From: BRH-c54 sp036567945
Lineage (GTDB): Bacteria; Bacteroidota; Bacteroidia; Flavobacteriales_E; Vicingaceae
Direction of reading: 5' to 3'
Assembly (NCBI GenBank): GCA_036567945.1
Contig: DATCTM010000123.1
Coordinates: forward strand, 1 to 64,000
Length of the DNA: 64,000 bases
Position numbers and translations under genes: made by a program. The notes under the pieces are model-generated. The model saw only the letters and a list, made by a program, of their open reading frames with translations, was not told where the DNA came from and did no database searches. Of the stretch, positions 39,186 to 46,270 are shown piece by piece (within the stretch, counting starts at the first letter, position 1; the number at the start of each line of letters is the position of its first letter).

Positions 39186-39317
39186 CTATTTTTTCTCCTG
39201 ACAGTTACACGCTTTCTTTCTGGTTGATCTAATAAGATTGATACTTATTGAAATGATACTAAGGGTTAAGAATGTTCCTGAAAGTATCAGTATGAGTTTG
39301 CTATCCTTATTTTCCAT
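39186..39317 (-). CDS. 43-aa single-pass membrane peptide
   Basis: ATG at 39317, TAG ending at 39186, immediately before the M15 peptidase gene. It begins MENKDSKLILILSG, has one helix (LILILSGTFLTLSIISISI) and a basic Cys-containing tail (RKKACNCQEKK). It resembles the small membrane proteins elsewhere in the cluster. Function unknown; it could be a second holin-type or virion membrane peptide. Confidence 0.5.
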   Translation of the reverse strand: MENKDSKLILILSGTFLTLSIISISINLIRSTRKKACNCQEKK

Positions 39318-39351
39318 CAATCAATAGAATTATATCAGCTATCTGTTTTTC

Positions 39352-39771
39352 TTAATTCACTATCAGTAACCCTGTCACAATACCCACACCCACACCCAAT
39401 AGCACTTTATGAGCATTACTTCGTTTTAATTTCTTTTCCTGTATTCTAATTGTTTTCTGCAGTAGTTCCATACCTGTCTGCCTGTTATCATAAAGCAGCT
39501 GCATGTTTTTTATCTTTTGCTCCAGACCATTTACTAAGCTGTCATTAGTTTCTATGGTTTGATTTAAAAGCTCTACCCATTGCTGCTGTTCCACCATCAA
39601 GGAATCACACCATATTTTTGCTTCGATATACCCGGCAATTACCTTACTCTGACTAGTGGTAAAGCAAAATAGCGTATCACCATTCAGTTTTTGTACTGTC
39701 GGTGTCAACCCTTGCGAAAAACAAGAACAACTCATCGTTAGTATAATGCTCAATAGCGTTAATTCTTTCAT
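39352..39771 (-). CDS. outer-spanin-like protein, nested with the inner-spanin-like gene
   Basis: 139 aa. The signal sequence MKELTLLSIILTMSCSC ends in Cys residues compatible with a lipobox. Then comes GDTLFCFTTSQSKVIAGYIEAKIWCDSL, a recurrent motif in Bacteroidota phage proteins encoded after holin genes, a coiled-coil middle and a C-terminal hydrophobic helix (VLLGVGVGIVTGLLIV). Its first ~32 codons overlap the preceding gene in another frame. Overlapping reading frames with an inner-membrane partner are the genetic signature of Rz/Rz1-type spanins, which fuse the inner and outer membranes at lysis. The C-terminal helix makes the topology unusual, so the assignment is tentative. Confidence 0.55.
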   Translation of the reverse strand: MKELTLLSIILTMSCSCFSQGLTPTVQKLNGDTLFCFTTSQSKVIAGYIEAKIWCDSLMVEQQQWVELLNQTIETNDSLVNGLEQKIKNMQLLYDNRQTGMELLQKTIRIQEKKLKRSNAHKVLLGVGVGIVTGLLIVN

Positions 39772-40030
39772 TCTTTTTTTGTTTTAATTCATTTATCTTT
39801 TTGGCTTTATTTACCAGTACTTCTTTTAAGCTATCCTGCTTTACTTTCAACCCTTCATTGCTCTTATCTAATATTTTATTGTTTAATAAGAGCCTATCGT
39901 TTTGGATGTTAAGTTCTTTGAGTTCTTCTTGGTATATCCTCACTTTTTCATCCCTGTTTTCATAAAAGAAATAAGCTCCGGTTACTACTAACCCTATTAA
40001 TCCTATCATTATCACTCTGCAGCTAATCAT
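39677..40030 (-). CDS. inner-spanin-like (Rz-like) protein
   Basis: 117 aa from the ATG at 40030, 4 bp after the holin-like stop; an upstream in-frame ATG at 40093 would overlap the holin gene. An N-terminal signal-anchor helix (VIMIGLIGLVVTGAYFFY) is followed by a long coiled coil (YQEELKELNIQNDRLLLNN ... KAKKINELKQKKNE) and a short tail with NDELFLFFARV. One inner-membrane helix plus periplasmic coiled coil is the classical i-spanin layout. The overlap with the next gene and the position after a holin-like gene support the call. Confidence 0.6.
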   Translation of the reverse strand: MISCRVIMIGLIGLVVTGAYFFYENRDEKVRIYQEELKELNIQNDRLLLNNKILDKSNEGLKVKQDSLKEVLVNKAKKINELKQKKNERINAIEHYTNDELFLFFARVDTDSTKTEW

Positions 40031-40034
40031 CCTA

Positions 40035-40436
40035 TCAGGGTAAATGGTTAAACCTGTCGTAATAACCCCTTTCCGATGCTTCTTCTTTTTCAATAACCGA
40101 TTTAATGCGTAATTTTTTCCCGATGTAAGTAGTTAATCCTTCTAAAATAAGTTTGTGAAACACTAAGGCAAACACAAAGGATTGAAACAAACATTCTACT
40201 TTTTCTAATTGATATCCTCTGATAAAGTAAAGAGCTACCCCGTAAAGCAAACCAATAAAGGCTACCCGGTATTTGGTTTTTGATTGTACTCCGGTAACTG
40301 TCTTAATGCCTCCTTTTACTTTGTGGTGATTACACCCATAAGCAATAATGATAAAGGTGATAATGTAGGTCCAGTCCAATCCGCTCACATAGGTGGTAAT
40401 CTGATTCCATATTGCTACAGTTAGTGTTGTGTTCAT
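40035..40436 (-). CDS. holin-like multi-pass membrane protein
   Basis: 133 aa with about three hydrophobic helices (WTYIITFIIIAYGC, YRVAFIGLLYGVALYFI and CLFQSFVFALVFHKLIL), a basic segment (KKLRIKS) and a charged C-terminus. Size, topology and position directly upstream of the spanin-like pair fit a phage holin that permeabilises the inner membrane to start lysis. Other small multi-pass proteins could look similar, so the assignment depends on context. Confidence 0.6.
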   Translation of the reverse strand: MNTTLTVAIWNQITTYVSGLDWTYIITFIIIAYGCNHHKVKGGIKTVTGVQSKTKYRVAFIGLLYGVALYFIRGYQLEKVECLFQSFVFALVFHKLILEGLTTYIGKKLRIKSVIEKEEASERGYYDRFNHLP

Positions 40437-40476
40437 AAGTTGTTGTTTTAGTTATTATTTTTTAGTTAGTTGTTTT

Positions 40477-40851
40477 TTATCCCGGAAAAACAATGTTTTC
40501 CAATGAGCTTAAGTCGGCCCTTTGGAAAATCTTTTTTTCGTTAATCTTTTGGTAAAATTTTTTCATTCGTTTTTCTTTCTTTTCATCCGGTTGTTGCCCA
40601 TAATCGGGTAATACAGGCATTATCCAGGTGTAGGCTACCAGCAGCTCCAAATCACTGTACTTTAGTTTTTGCAACTGTTTCTTAATAGCTTCCTTGTCCA
40701 TCTTTTTTTGTTTCTTATCGGCTGCTGCCTTCCATTTTTTGAGTAACCACCCGGTCAGTGTATTTTTTCCCAGTGGGGTGTTAGCAAAAGCAACATAACC
40801 TAATCCTGCAAAAACAGATATACCGAAAAGTGTTATGGCTATTTTTTTCAT
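40477..40851 (-). CDS. single-pass membrane protein of unknown function
   Basis: 124 aa. An N-terminal helix (IAITLFGISVFAGLGYVAFA) is followed by a strongly basic segment (KKWKAAADKKQKKMDKEAIKKQ) and a helical C-terminal domain with LKYSDLELLVAYTWIMPVLP. The net positive charge next to the membrane would suit contact with packaged nucleic acid or phospholipid. No family recognised. It is one of the cluster's recurrent helix-plus-small-domain proteins. Confidence 0.5.
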   Translation of the reverse strand: MKKIAITLFGISVFAGLGYVAFANTPLGKNTLTGWLLKKWKAAADKKQKKMDKEAIKKQLQKLKYSDLELLVAYTWIMPVLPDYGQQPDEKKEKRMKKFYQKINEKKIFQRADLSSLENIVFPG

Positions 40852-40894
40852 TTTTTTTTATTCTAATTTCTCTGTTCTTTTTTCTATTTTCGTA

Positions 40895-41101
40895 TCAGGC
40901 GTTACCTGTTAGGTTATCCATCTTTTCCATGTTTTTGACTACTCCACGAACGCCAAAAACAATAAGGGTAATCACTAAAGCAGTACCTACGGCATACATG
41001 GAGGTTTTCCTCAAGGTCTGATCGGTCATCGTGATTTTGATATCCGTTTTTAAGCCATCATCACTTAATACATTGTCCAAATAATCTTTTATCGTTGCCA
41101 T
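40895..41101 (-). CDS. 68-aa single-pass membrane protein
   Basis: 68 aa with an N-terminal soluble half (MATIKDYLDNVLSDDGLKTD), a central/C-terminal helix (MYAVGTALVITLIVFGVRGVV) and a short tail. There is no enzymatic motif. It starts 1 bp before the stop of the peptidoglycan-binding protein gene, so translation is probably coupled. It is a possible virion membrane protein. Confidence 0.5.
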   Translation of the reverse strand: MATIKDYLDNVLSDDGLKTDIKITMTDQTLRKTSMYAVGTALVITLIVFGVRGVVKNMEKMDNLTGNA

Positions 41102-41102
41102 A

Positions 41103-41495
41103 TCACTTCTTTTTTAATTGTTCTATATCCGTCCTGGAAACCGTAGTTTTTCCGATAAATTTCTTAACCGCTGCCTGTGTCATATCTCCATACTTTCCAT
41201 CTACTCCGTCTTTGTTACTTCCGGTTTTCCCTAAGTCAGCTCCGAGTACATGTACTATTTTTTGCAGGGTAACTACATTTTTCCCACAGCTGCCATGTTT
41301 TAAAGGGTAACTATCATCGTATTTACAAAACCCTGAAGCGGAGGAAGAACCGGAACTGCTGCTTTGTCCTTCCGTTAAGTTTTCTTCTTTCTTTTTGAAA
41401 TAGAAATAAGCTCCTGTTCCCAATCCTGCCAGTAACAACATACCTCCTGTTATCCATAATGCTTTGTTATCTATTTTAAATGTATCTGCTGCCAT
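41103..41495 (-). CDS. membrane-anchored peptidoglycan-binding domain protein
   Basis: 130 aa. A transmembrane helix (LWITGGMLLLAGLGTGAYFYF) and a Ser/Gly linker lead to a PG_binding_1-type domain at ~60-130: YPLKHGSCGKNVVTLQKIV, then DGVDGKYGDMTQAAVKKFIG. This module binds peptidoglycan without cutting it. With the M15 and SH3b proteins it forms a set of membrane-anchored wall-binding or wall-cutting proteins. A role in contacting the cell wall during entry or exit is inferred. Confidence 0.72.
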   Translation of the reverse strand: MAADTFKIDNKALWITGGMLLLAGLGTGAYFYFKKKEENLTEGQSSSSGSSSASGFCKYDDSYPLKHGSCGKNVVTLQKIVHVLGADLGKTGSNKDGVDGKYGDMTQAAVKKFIGKTTVSRTDIEQLKKK

Positions 41496-41503
41496 TTGTT
41501 TAG

Positions 41504-41594
41504 TTCTTTGTTCTCTGTTCTATCTTCCGTCTTCCGTCTTCCGTCTTCTGACTTCTGACTTCTGACTTCTGACTTCTGACTTCCACCTTCTCAA
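41504..41594 (-). repeat. 13-unit heptamer array (TTCNNNN on the plus strand)
   Basis: Thirteen consecutive 7-bp units all starting TTC on the plus strand, including 3 x TTCCGTC and 5 x TTCTGAC, fill almost the whole spacer between the SH3b gene and the peptidoglycan-binding gene. On the coding strand it reads as purine-rich GAA-heptads in the leader of the downstream gene. Related shorter arrays occur in at least five other spacers of this cluster. Confidence 0.85.
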
Positions 41595-41598
41595 CTTT

Positions 41599-42006
41599 CT
41601 ATTCATCAATTATCACGGCATCTTCTCTGACATACCCTTCACTTTTTCCATTAACAGGCTCAGTTAAACTGATTCTGTACCAGTAATAACCGTCTTCTCC
41701 TTTTACTCTTTCCAAGATGCTCCCCACCGGATTGCTGCTTACCTTTTTGATCAGGTTATGCGAAAAATCAAACCTTCCCCAGTTCTCATTATCCACCTTT
41801 GGAGAGCTGCGGACATTGGCATAGCCTTCTGCTCCATAGCTGACTGTTTTGGTAAGGAGTTTTTTTTCTTCCTTTTTCTTTTGGTTACTACTACTGGTAT
41901 GGTATCCCTTTTTTTTGAAATACCTGTAGGTTCCATATCCTGCTCCGGAAAGTACCACTGCGGCAATTCCGCCAATCATCACATATTTTTTTGTTTTTGC
42001 ATCCAT
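41599..42006 (-). CDS. membrane-anchored bacterial SH3 (SH3b) domain protein
   Basis: 135 aa. An N-terminal helix (YVMIGGIAAVVLSGAGYGTY), a Lys-rich linker, and an SH3b-like domain (~50-133) with GYANVRSSPKVD, VGSILERVKGEDGYYWYRISL and EGYVREDAVII. SH3b modules bind cell-wall peptides or glycans. The architecture parallels the adjacent peptidoglycan-binding and M15 proteins. It starts 1 bp before the stop of the upstream annexin-like gene. Confidence 0.7.
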   Translation of the reverse strand: MDAKTKKYVMIGGIAAVVLSGAGYGTYRYFKKKGYHTSSSNQKKKEEKKLLTKTVSYGAEGYANVRSSPKVDNENWGRFDFSHNLIKKVSSNPVGSILERVKGEDGYYWYRISLTEPVNGKSEGYVREDAVIIDE

Positions 42007-42007
42007 G

Positions 42008-42475
42008 TTAGTAGCTGTTAATAATGTCCTTTATGCGTTCCATTTCTCCTGCATCATCCATATAATAAGTAATGTATTCAGCTAAACTCTTTTTGTATTT
42101 TGCTGTAAACATCCGTGCAATCAGGGAAAGATTATCGGCATTTCCTGCTTCTTCCAGAGCCGAGTAAAACCCTCCTTCATCATCGTTGAAAACACCTCCT
42201 GAATCATAAATCTGTTCGGCTAATTTCTTCGCCCTGTCGTGAGAGATGGTTACTTTACCCGGTCGGGAGTAGTTCGGATCAAAGCCTTTAAAGCTCATAA
42301 TGCTTCGTATCTTTTTACCTTTCTTGCAATCAGCTATTCCCGTTGCACACAGAATAGGGCGGACAATACCAAAATAGGTTAGTCCTAGTCCAACTAACAC
42401 TACTCCTCCTATGATATAGGGAGTAGCTTTATTTTGTGTTACTGCTGCTCTTACTCCTGTTATTGTGCCTACCAT
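42008..42475 (-). CDS. membrane protein with an annexin-like helical domain
   Basis: 155 aa. A helix at ~18-45 (PYIIGGVVLVGLGLTYFGIV) is followed by a C-terminal domain (~78-155) with the cadence of one annexin repeat: AKKLAEQIYDSGGVFNDDEGGFYSAL, then LSLIARMFTAKYKKSLAEYI and a final helix. Annexins bind phospholipid; a single repeat may only be a helical bundle of similar shape. A membrane-remodelling or capsid-membrane bridging role is conceivable, but this is speculation from pattern alone. Confidence 0.5.
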   Translation of the reverse strand: MVGTITGVRAAVTQNKATPYIIGGVVLVGLGLTYFGIVRPILCATGIADCKKGKKIRSIMSFKGFDPNYSRPGKVTISHDRAKKLAEQIYDSGGVFNDDEGGFYSALEEAGNADNLSLIARMFTAKYKKSLAEYITYYMDDAGEMERIKDIINSY

Positions 42476-42530
42476 TTTTGTTATTGTTTAAAAAGAGAGA
42501 AGAGAGAAATAATACTATAAAACCTCTCTA

Positions 42531-42565
42531 TTCTTTGTTCTCCGTTCTTTGTTCTATATTCTTCA
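42531..42565 (-). repeat. 5-unit heptamer array
   Basis: Units TTCTTTG, TTCTCCG, TTCTTTG, TTCTATA, TTCTTCA on the plus strand lie after the stop side of the 60-aa gene and run into its last codon. They belong to the same family as the array at 41504-41594. An adjacent purine block (42490-42509) can pair partly with it. Confidence 0.75.
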
Positions 42566-42745
42566 ATTAATAATTTCCTTTACTGCCACGTCTACTTGCA
42601 CTGGGTTTAATCCGTTTTCTTTCAAGAAAGCTTCCAAACGGCTTTTTACCCGCTGCTGTTTTTTGTTGATTTTCTCCCTGTCATACCTGACATATAGCTG
42701 GCGAGCTAACCAAAAACCTACGGCAAGTGTTACTACTGTTCTCAT
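42563..42745 (-). CDS. 60-aa membrane-associated small protein
   Basis: 60 aa: a short N-terminal hydrophobic segment (VVTLAVGFWLARQLYV) and a basic amphipathic helical remainder (REKINKKQQRVKSRLEAFL). No family recognised. It is similar in plan to the other small helix-plus-basic-tail proteins of the cluster. Confidence 0.5.
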   Translation of the reverse strand: MRTVVTLAVGFWLARQLYVRYDREKINKKQQRVKSRLEAFLKENGLNPVQVDVAVKEIIN

Positions 42746-42853
42746 TGTATATTAAGTTTTAAATTTTTGAATTAGTTATTATTTATAATTCAATCTCCAA
42801 TCAATCCCCAATCAAGGTTGAGGACAAGGGTTCGGGACAGGTTATTCAACATT

Positions 42854-43339
42854 TTAAAAAATGTTCTTTTCAGGTACCCCAATGCTTTCTAACCATTTAG
42901 CTACATTGAAGCTCGGCATTTCCACTTCTCCCATTGCCGGAACCTGATTTAGTCCCATAACTATCAAGTCAGGGTTTCTCAACAATTGGTATTGAACATA
43001 TATTTTTAGTGTTTCTTTCTGCTCTTTAGTTCGGGTGTCCCATTCTTTGCTACCATCCTTGGTTCTTCCTCCAACAAGAGCTACATATTTTGCCATGCCC
43101 GATAATCCATTTATTCCTTCAGAGATTCCCCATAAGTCTACTTCGTTAGGACTGCTTTCAGGAATAATACTGACCAGTTCTCCTTCTAAGAGGATAAGGT
43201 CATCTATTCTCGGACGGTTTAATCCCAACCCTCCTGCATGAACAGCATTAGTATGGTACTGGATAATGTTTGCTTTACTGATAGCGACCCCTCCTGGAGT
43301 ATCGGTATTGACAATAATTAAGTAAGCTGCTTTTTTCAT
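42854..43339 (-). CDS. amidase_2-like protein, probably catalytically degenerate
   Basis: 161 aa. The layout follows T7-lysozyme-type N-acetylmuramoyl-L-alanine amidases: a KANIIQYHTNA strand with the first His, a LLEGELVSIIPE strand, AKYVALVGGRTKDG, then DTRTKEQKETL and a final PDLIVMGLNQVP. However, the GYH motif is missing and the usual GHxD is MGLN, so two zinc or catalytic positions appear lost. It may be a wall-binding or structural derivative of an amidase rather than an enzyme. It sits next to the CHAP-type protein in the lytic section of the cluster. Confidence 0.6.
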   Translation of the reverse strand: MKKAAYLIIVNTDTPGGVAISKANIIQYHTNAVHAGGLGLNRPRIDDLILLEGELVSIIPESSPNEVDLWGISEGINGLSGMAKYVALVGGRTKDGSKEWDTRTKEQKETLKIYVQYQLLRNPDLIVMGLNQVPAMGEVEMPSFNVAKWLESIGVPEKNIF

Positions 43340-43368
43340 TTTTTTTAGTTGTTGGTTAATAATTAGAG

Positions 43369-43430
43369 GTTAGAACAGAGAATAGTACTATCTACTTCTA
43401 ACTTCTTTATTCTATTTTCTCTGTTCTAAC
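43369..43430. repeat. 14-bp inverted repeat overlapping a heptamer array
   Basis: gttagaacagagaa (43369-43382) and ttctctgttctaac (43417-43430) are perfect inverted repeats with a 34-base loop. The right arm is part of seven TTCNNNN heptamers (43396-43444) that extend into the last codons of the CHAP-type gene. The RNA would form a strong hairpin between the two lytic genes, a possible attenuator, processing site or terminator. Confidence 0.75.
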
Positions 43431-43863
43431 TTCCATCTTCTTTTAGTCTTCTATACCCTAATAATTGTGAGGCGTTATAAGCTTTAATACATACCTGATT
43501 GTTTTGATTTCCACCCAGACAGTAGATGTATTTGTTATCTTCTGAATGGTTGATATAAATGGCTACGTGTCCTTTCCAACTGCCAGGTTGCTCTCTCCAA
43601 AAAACAACCACGTCTCCCGCTTGTGGTGTTGTGACTTCTTCTCCTACTGTTAGCCAAGACCTTGCATTGAGCTTTCCTGAACGGGTTAACCCTGCTTTTA
43701 AGGCACACCAATTCATAAAGATAGAACACCATGCCGTTTCATCGGTAATGATACCTCCGTAACCTATCTCTTTGGAATAACCCACAATGGTAGGATTATG
43801 CTCTTTTCCCTGAATTTCTTTCACTCCGTATTGGGAAAGTGCTATACTTAGTAATTTGCTCAT
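43426..43863 (-). CDS. TIGR02594/CHAP-like peptidoglycan amidase or endopeptidase
   Basis: 145 aa covering one whole domain. The start SIALSQYGVKEIQG is characteristic. A catalytic Cys sits in TAWCSIFMNWCALKAG (C46) and the His in GSWKGHVAIYI (H99), with AGDVVVFWR between them. These are the NlpC/P60-CHAP superfamily landmarks. The protein lacks a signal peptide and membrane helix, unlike its neighbours, so it could be the free endolysin released through the holin. Its last codons are written by the heptamer array. Confidence 0.8.
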   Translation of the reverse strand: MSKLLSIALSQYGVKEIQGKEHNPTIVGYSKEIGYGGIITDETAWCSIFMNWCALKAGLTRSGKLNARSWLTVGEEVTTPQAGDVVVFWREQPGSWKGHVAIYINHSEDNKYIYCLGGNQNNQVCIKAYNASQLLGYRRLKEDGS

Positions 43864-43889
43864 TTTATTTAATTTTTTTCTGTTTCATG

Positions 43890-45449
43890 TTAATTATCTC
43901 CAGACATTGTCCGGATGGTCCGGAATTGTCTGAAATAAACCAGTATGGTAATGGTTTGATTGGCTGCTATTTTAAATTGCCAGGTGTTCTTCCCGTCAAT
44001 GATAGTTCCTTCCAAATCTGTGATTTCCGATACATTGAGAAAGTTCTGAGGATTTTTGTAATTTTCATGTGAAATGGGGGTTGTCTGTTTCATTCCGGTA
44101 GGTGTTTCTTCAATGTGGTTTAACACCTTGAATCGCTCTGTCCCGGAGAGTACCCATTTGGTATGTTTAACAATTCCAGGAGAGTACATGAAGTCTTGCG
44201 ACTTATGCCTGTAATCCTCACTAACCAAAATACTGCTGCTTTGATCGGCATAGCCAATCAGATTCACTGCATCTGCAGCGGTATCTGAAACAACCAGTTG
44301 ATTGGTAGCTGTATTAATAGCAATACCAATGTTGACATTTCCTTTACTGATGGTTGCCCGAACAGCTTTATCAGGAGCAATTACCGTAAAGGTTTCATCT
44401 AGACGGTTGCCTACATACAGGTAATTATTAGCCGGATTGAAAATACTTTTGTAAGGACTATTTCCGATAGCTATTGAAGGCAGTAAATTATGCGTATTTA
44501 CTTCAATAGGAAATACTTCATTACTCTCAGAACATACCACATACATTTCATCATTTACAGGATGATAAGTAACTGAAACGGGAGTGGTTCCCACTGCTGC
44601 TATGGTGGTCAATAAATTATTAGTAACATCAAATACACTTACCGTATTATCCGATGAATTGGCTACATAGATTTCTCCGTTTATAGGATGGATACCAACT
44701 CCTAAAGGAGCTGTTCCTACTGCTAATGTAGTGCTTACATCTTCTGTTTCGGTGTCAATAACTGTTACATCATTTGAAAACAAATTGACTACGTAGAGCT
44801 GATTATTCACCGGATTAAATGCCAGATCAACGGGACGGGTTCCCGTAGCAATGGTACTAGTTACATTAAAGGAAAGGTCAACCACACTTACCGTATCTGC
44901 TACCGAACCTGCTACATAAACTTTTCCATAATGAACACTTAAGCTCTTGGTGTTCACCGCTACGGCTACCGGAGAGTTGAATCCCAAAACTGTTGAAGGT
45001 TGCAATTCCACTAACTGAACCAACTGTCCTGTAGGATCTATTACCGATACATTATTGCTTAACTGGTTGGCTACATATATAAGTCCGTTAGCCGGGTTAA
45101 CTGCTATTCCTTGAGGATGCACAGCCAAAGAAGCTCCGGAGTTATCAATAAAAGCTGAATAATTGGTCGTATGATTCACTTCATGATCCTCTACATCGGT
45201 TAACAAGGGAGGGCTAACAGTGTTTCCTTTATTCATTCCCCACAAACTTATCAGTCGCTGCTGATTAGAGGTATTGGTAAGGGTAATTTGTGTTTTATCA
45301 AATACTCGAAGCAACCAGTTATAAAAAGCACTGTACAAGCGGGGTTGTTGTCGGTGTACTTGTTGAATAATATGGGGGTGTACCCGTTGAACCAGCTGCT
45401 CTGCGTTCTTATCAATGTGGTATAATATGTTTGCTTGTTTATTTATCAT
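43890..45449 (-). CDS. seven-bladed YVTN-type beta-propeller protein, candidate spike or receptor-binding protein
   Basis: 519 aa with no signal peptide. An N-terminal helical segment (1-50) leads to seven repeats of ~43 residues with the YVTN pattern (GLIYVANQLSNNVSVID, NQLYVVNLFSNDVTVID, GEIYVANSSDNTVSVFD and four others). A C-terminal beta domain of ~110 residues follows (NFLNVSEITDLEGT ... ILVYFRQF). Cytoplasmic synthesis without export signal and the position among structural genes suggest a virion surface protein for host binding. It overlaps the zincin stop by 1 bp. The alternative is a domesticated bacterial propeller, which is less likely given the context. Confidence 0.65.
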   Translation of the reverse strand: MINKQANILYHIDKNAEQLVQRVHPHIIQQVHRQQPRLYSAFYNWLLRVFDKTQITLTNTSNQQRLISLWGMNKGNTVSPPLLTDVEDHEVNHTTNYSAFIDNSGASLAVHPQGIAVNPANGLIYVANQLSNNVSVIDPTGQLVQLVELQPSTVLGFNSPVAVAVNTKSLSVHYGKVYVAGSVADTVSVVDLSFNVTSTIATGTRPVDLAFNPVNNQLYVVNLFSNDVTVIDTETEDVSTTLAVGTAPLGVGIHPINGEIYVANSSDNTVSVFDVTNNLLTTIAAVGTTPVSVTYHPVNDEMYVVCSESNEVFPIEVNTHNLLPSIAIGNSPYKSIFNPANNYLYVGNRLDETFTVIAPDKAVRATISKGNVNIGIAINTATNQLVVSDTAADAVNLIGYADQSSSILVSEDYRHKSQDFMYSPGIVKHTKWVLSGTERFKVLNHIEETPTGMKQTTPISHENYKNPQNFLNVSEITDLEGTIIDGKNTWQFKIAANQTITILVYFRQFRTIRTMSGDN

Positions 45450-46234
45450 TAGTTCACTGCTATGTTAGCTGCTTTATATCGGTCAATAAAATCAATAATG
45501 TCTTTGGTGCGTATGACTTGTTCCCCTCCGATGGCTTCAGGATGCATACGAAATACTTTGGTGGCTGCATATACTGCTTCTATGGTGGGATAGCCCAAAT
45601 CCAAGTAGAGTTTTAAGGCAGTCATGTCTGCGGGTTTTTCTTTTCGGGTAGGCAAGGTAAAATGCTGCCTTTCGTGTAGCATAATGAATAACCTTACCGG
45701 TATAGTAAAGCGTTTGAACAGCTCCTGTGCTACTTGATGTCTTCCTGTTACCCGGTGGGTGCGTGCAGGGGTAATCATCACTTGTCCCATACTGCCTGTA
45801 ATCTCCGGTAAATAATGAATTAAAAACCGGTAATCCGAACTATGGTAAAAACCTGTTTTGATATAGCCTGCTTTTTGACAAAAGTCTTCAGCAAACCGGA
45901 TAAAGTCGTGCATGTGCTCATCTGCCCAAACCTTGGATTCAGGCATGTCTTCTACCTTAAATTTTTCTATCCGAAAAGAAGTATCGTCTTTACTGAATTT
46001 ATCCATCAACTCTACCGATAAGGTGTTAGGAGAGACAGGCATAGGAATGATAATTTCCCGATAGGTTTTTCCGTTGGAAAAATCTTCGGAAAGAAAAGTT
46101 ACTTTTCTTCTAAAATAGTGGGTATTGTAACGGGTAGCATCATAGGCTTTTATCCCCAAATGAAAAGGAGTTAATGCCCGTATGCCAATACGAATGCGAA
46201 AACGTTTTTTATTTGCCGATACCGGTATAACCAT
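45449..46234 (-). CDS. zincin-type metalloprotease-like protein (HExxH)
   Basis: 261 aa. The N-terminal ~85 residues are beta-rich (RFRIRIGIRALTPFHLGIKA). The C-terminal half is a zincin: FIMLHERQHF carries H187-E188-x-x-H191, and KPADMTALKLYLDLGYP supplies a likely third ligand, D203, followed by the TIEAVYAATKVF helix. Similar HExxH proteins with a GYP/GYS-x-IEA helix occur in Bacteroidota phage-like regions. It may process virion proteins or act on the cell envelope. The stop codon overlaps the start of the propeller gene. Confidence 0.62.
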   Translation of the reverse strand: MVIPVSANKKRFRIRIGIRALTPFHLGIKAYDATRYNTHYFRRKVTFLSEDFSNGKTYREIIIPMPVSPNTLSVELMDKFSKDDTSFRIEKFKVEDMPESKVWADEHMHDFIRFAEDFCQKAGYIKTGFYHSSDYRFLIHYLPEITGSMGQVMITPARTHRVTGRHQVAQELFKRFTIPVRLFIMLHERQHFTLPTRKEKPADMTALKLYLDLGYPTIEAVYAATKVFRMHPEAIGGEQVIRTKDIIDFIDRYKAANIAVN

Positions 46235-46270
46235 TTTTTTAATTGATAATTGATAGATAATTGCTATTTG

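Noticed and set aside
41504..41594. CRISPR array
   Set aside because: The units are 7 bp with no spacers and no cas genes nearby; it is a simple tandem heptamer tract.
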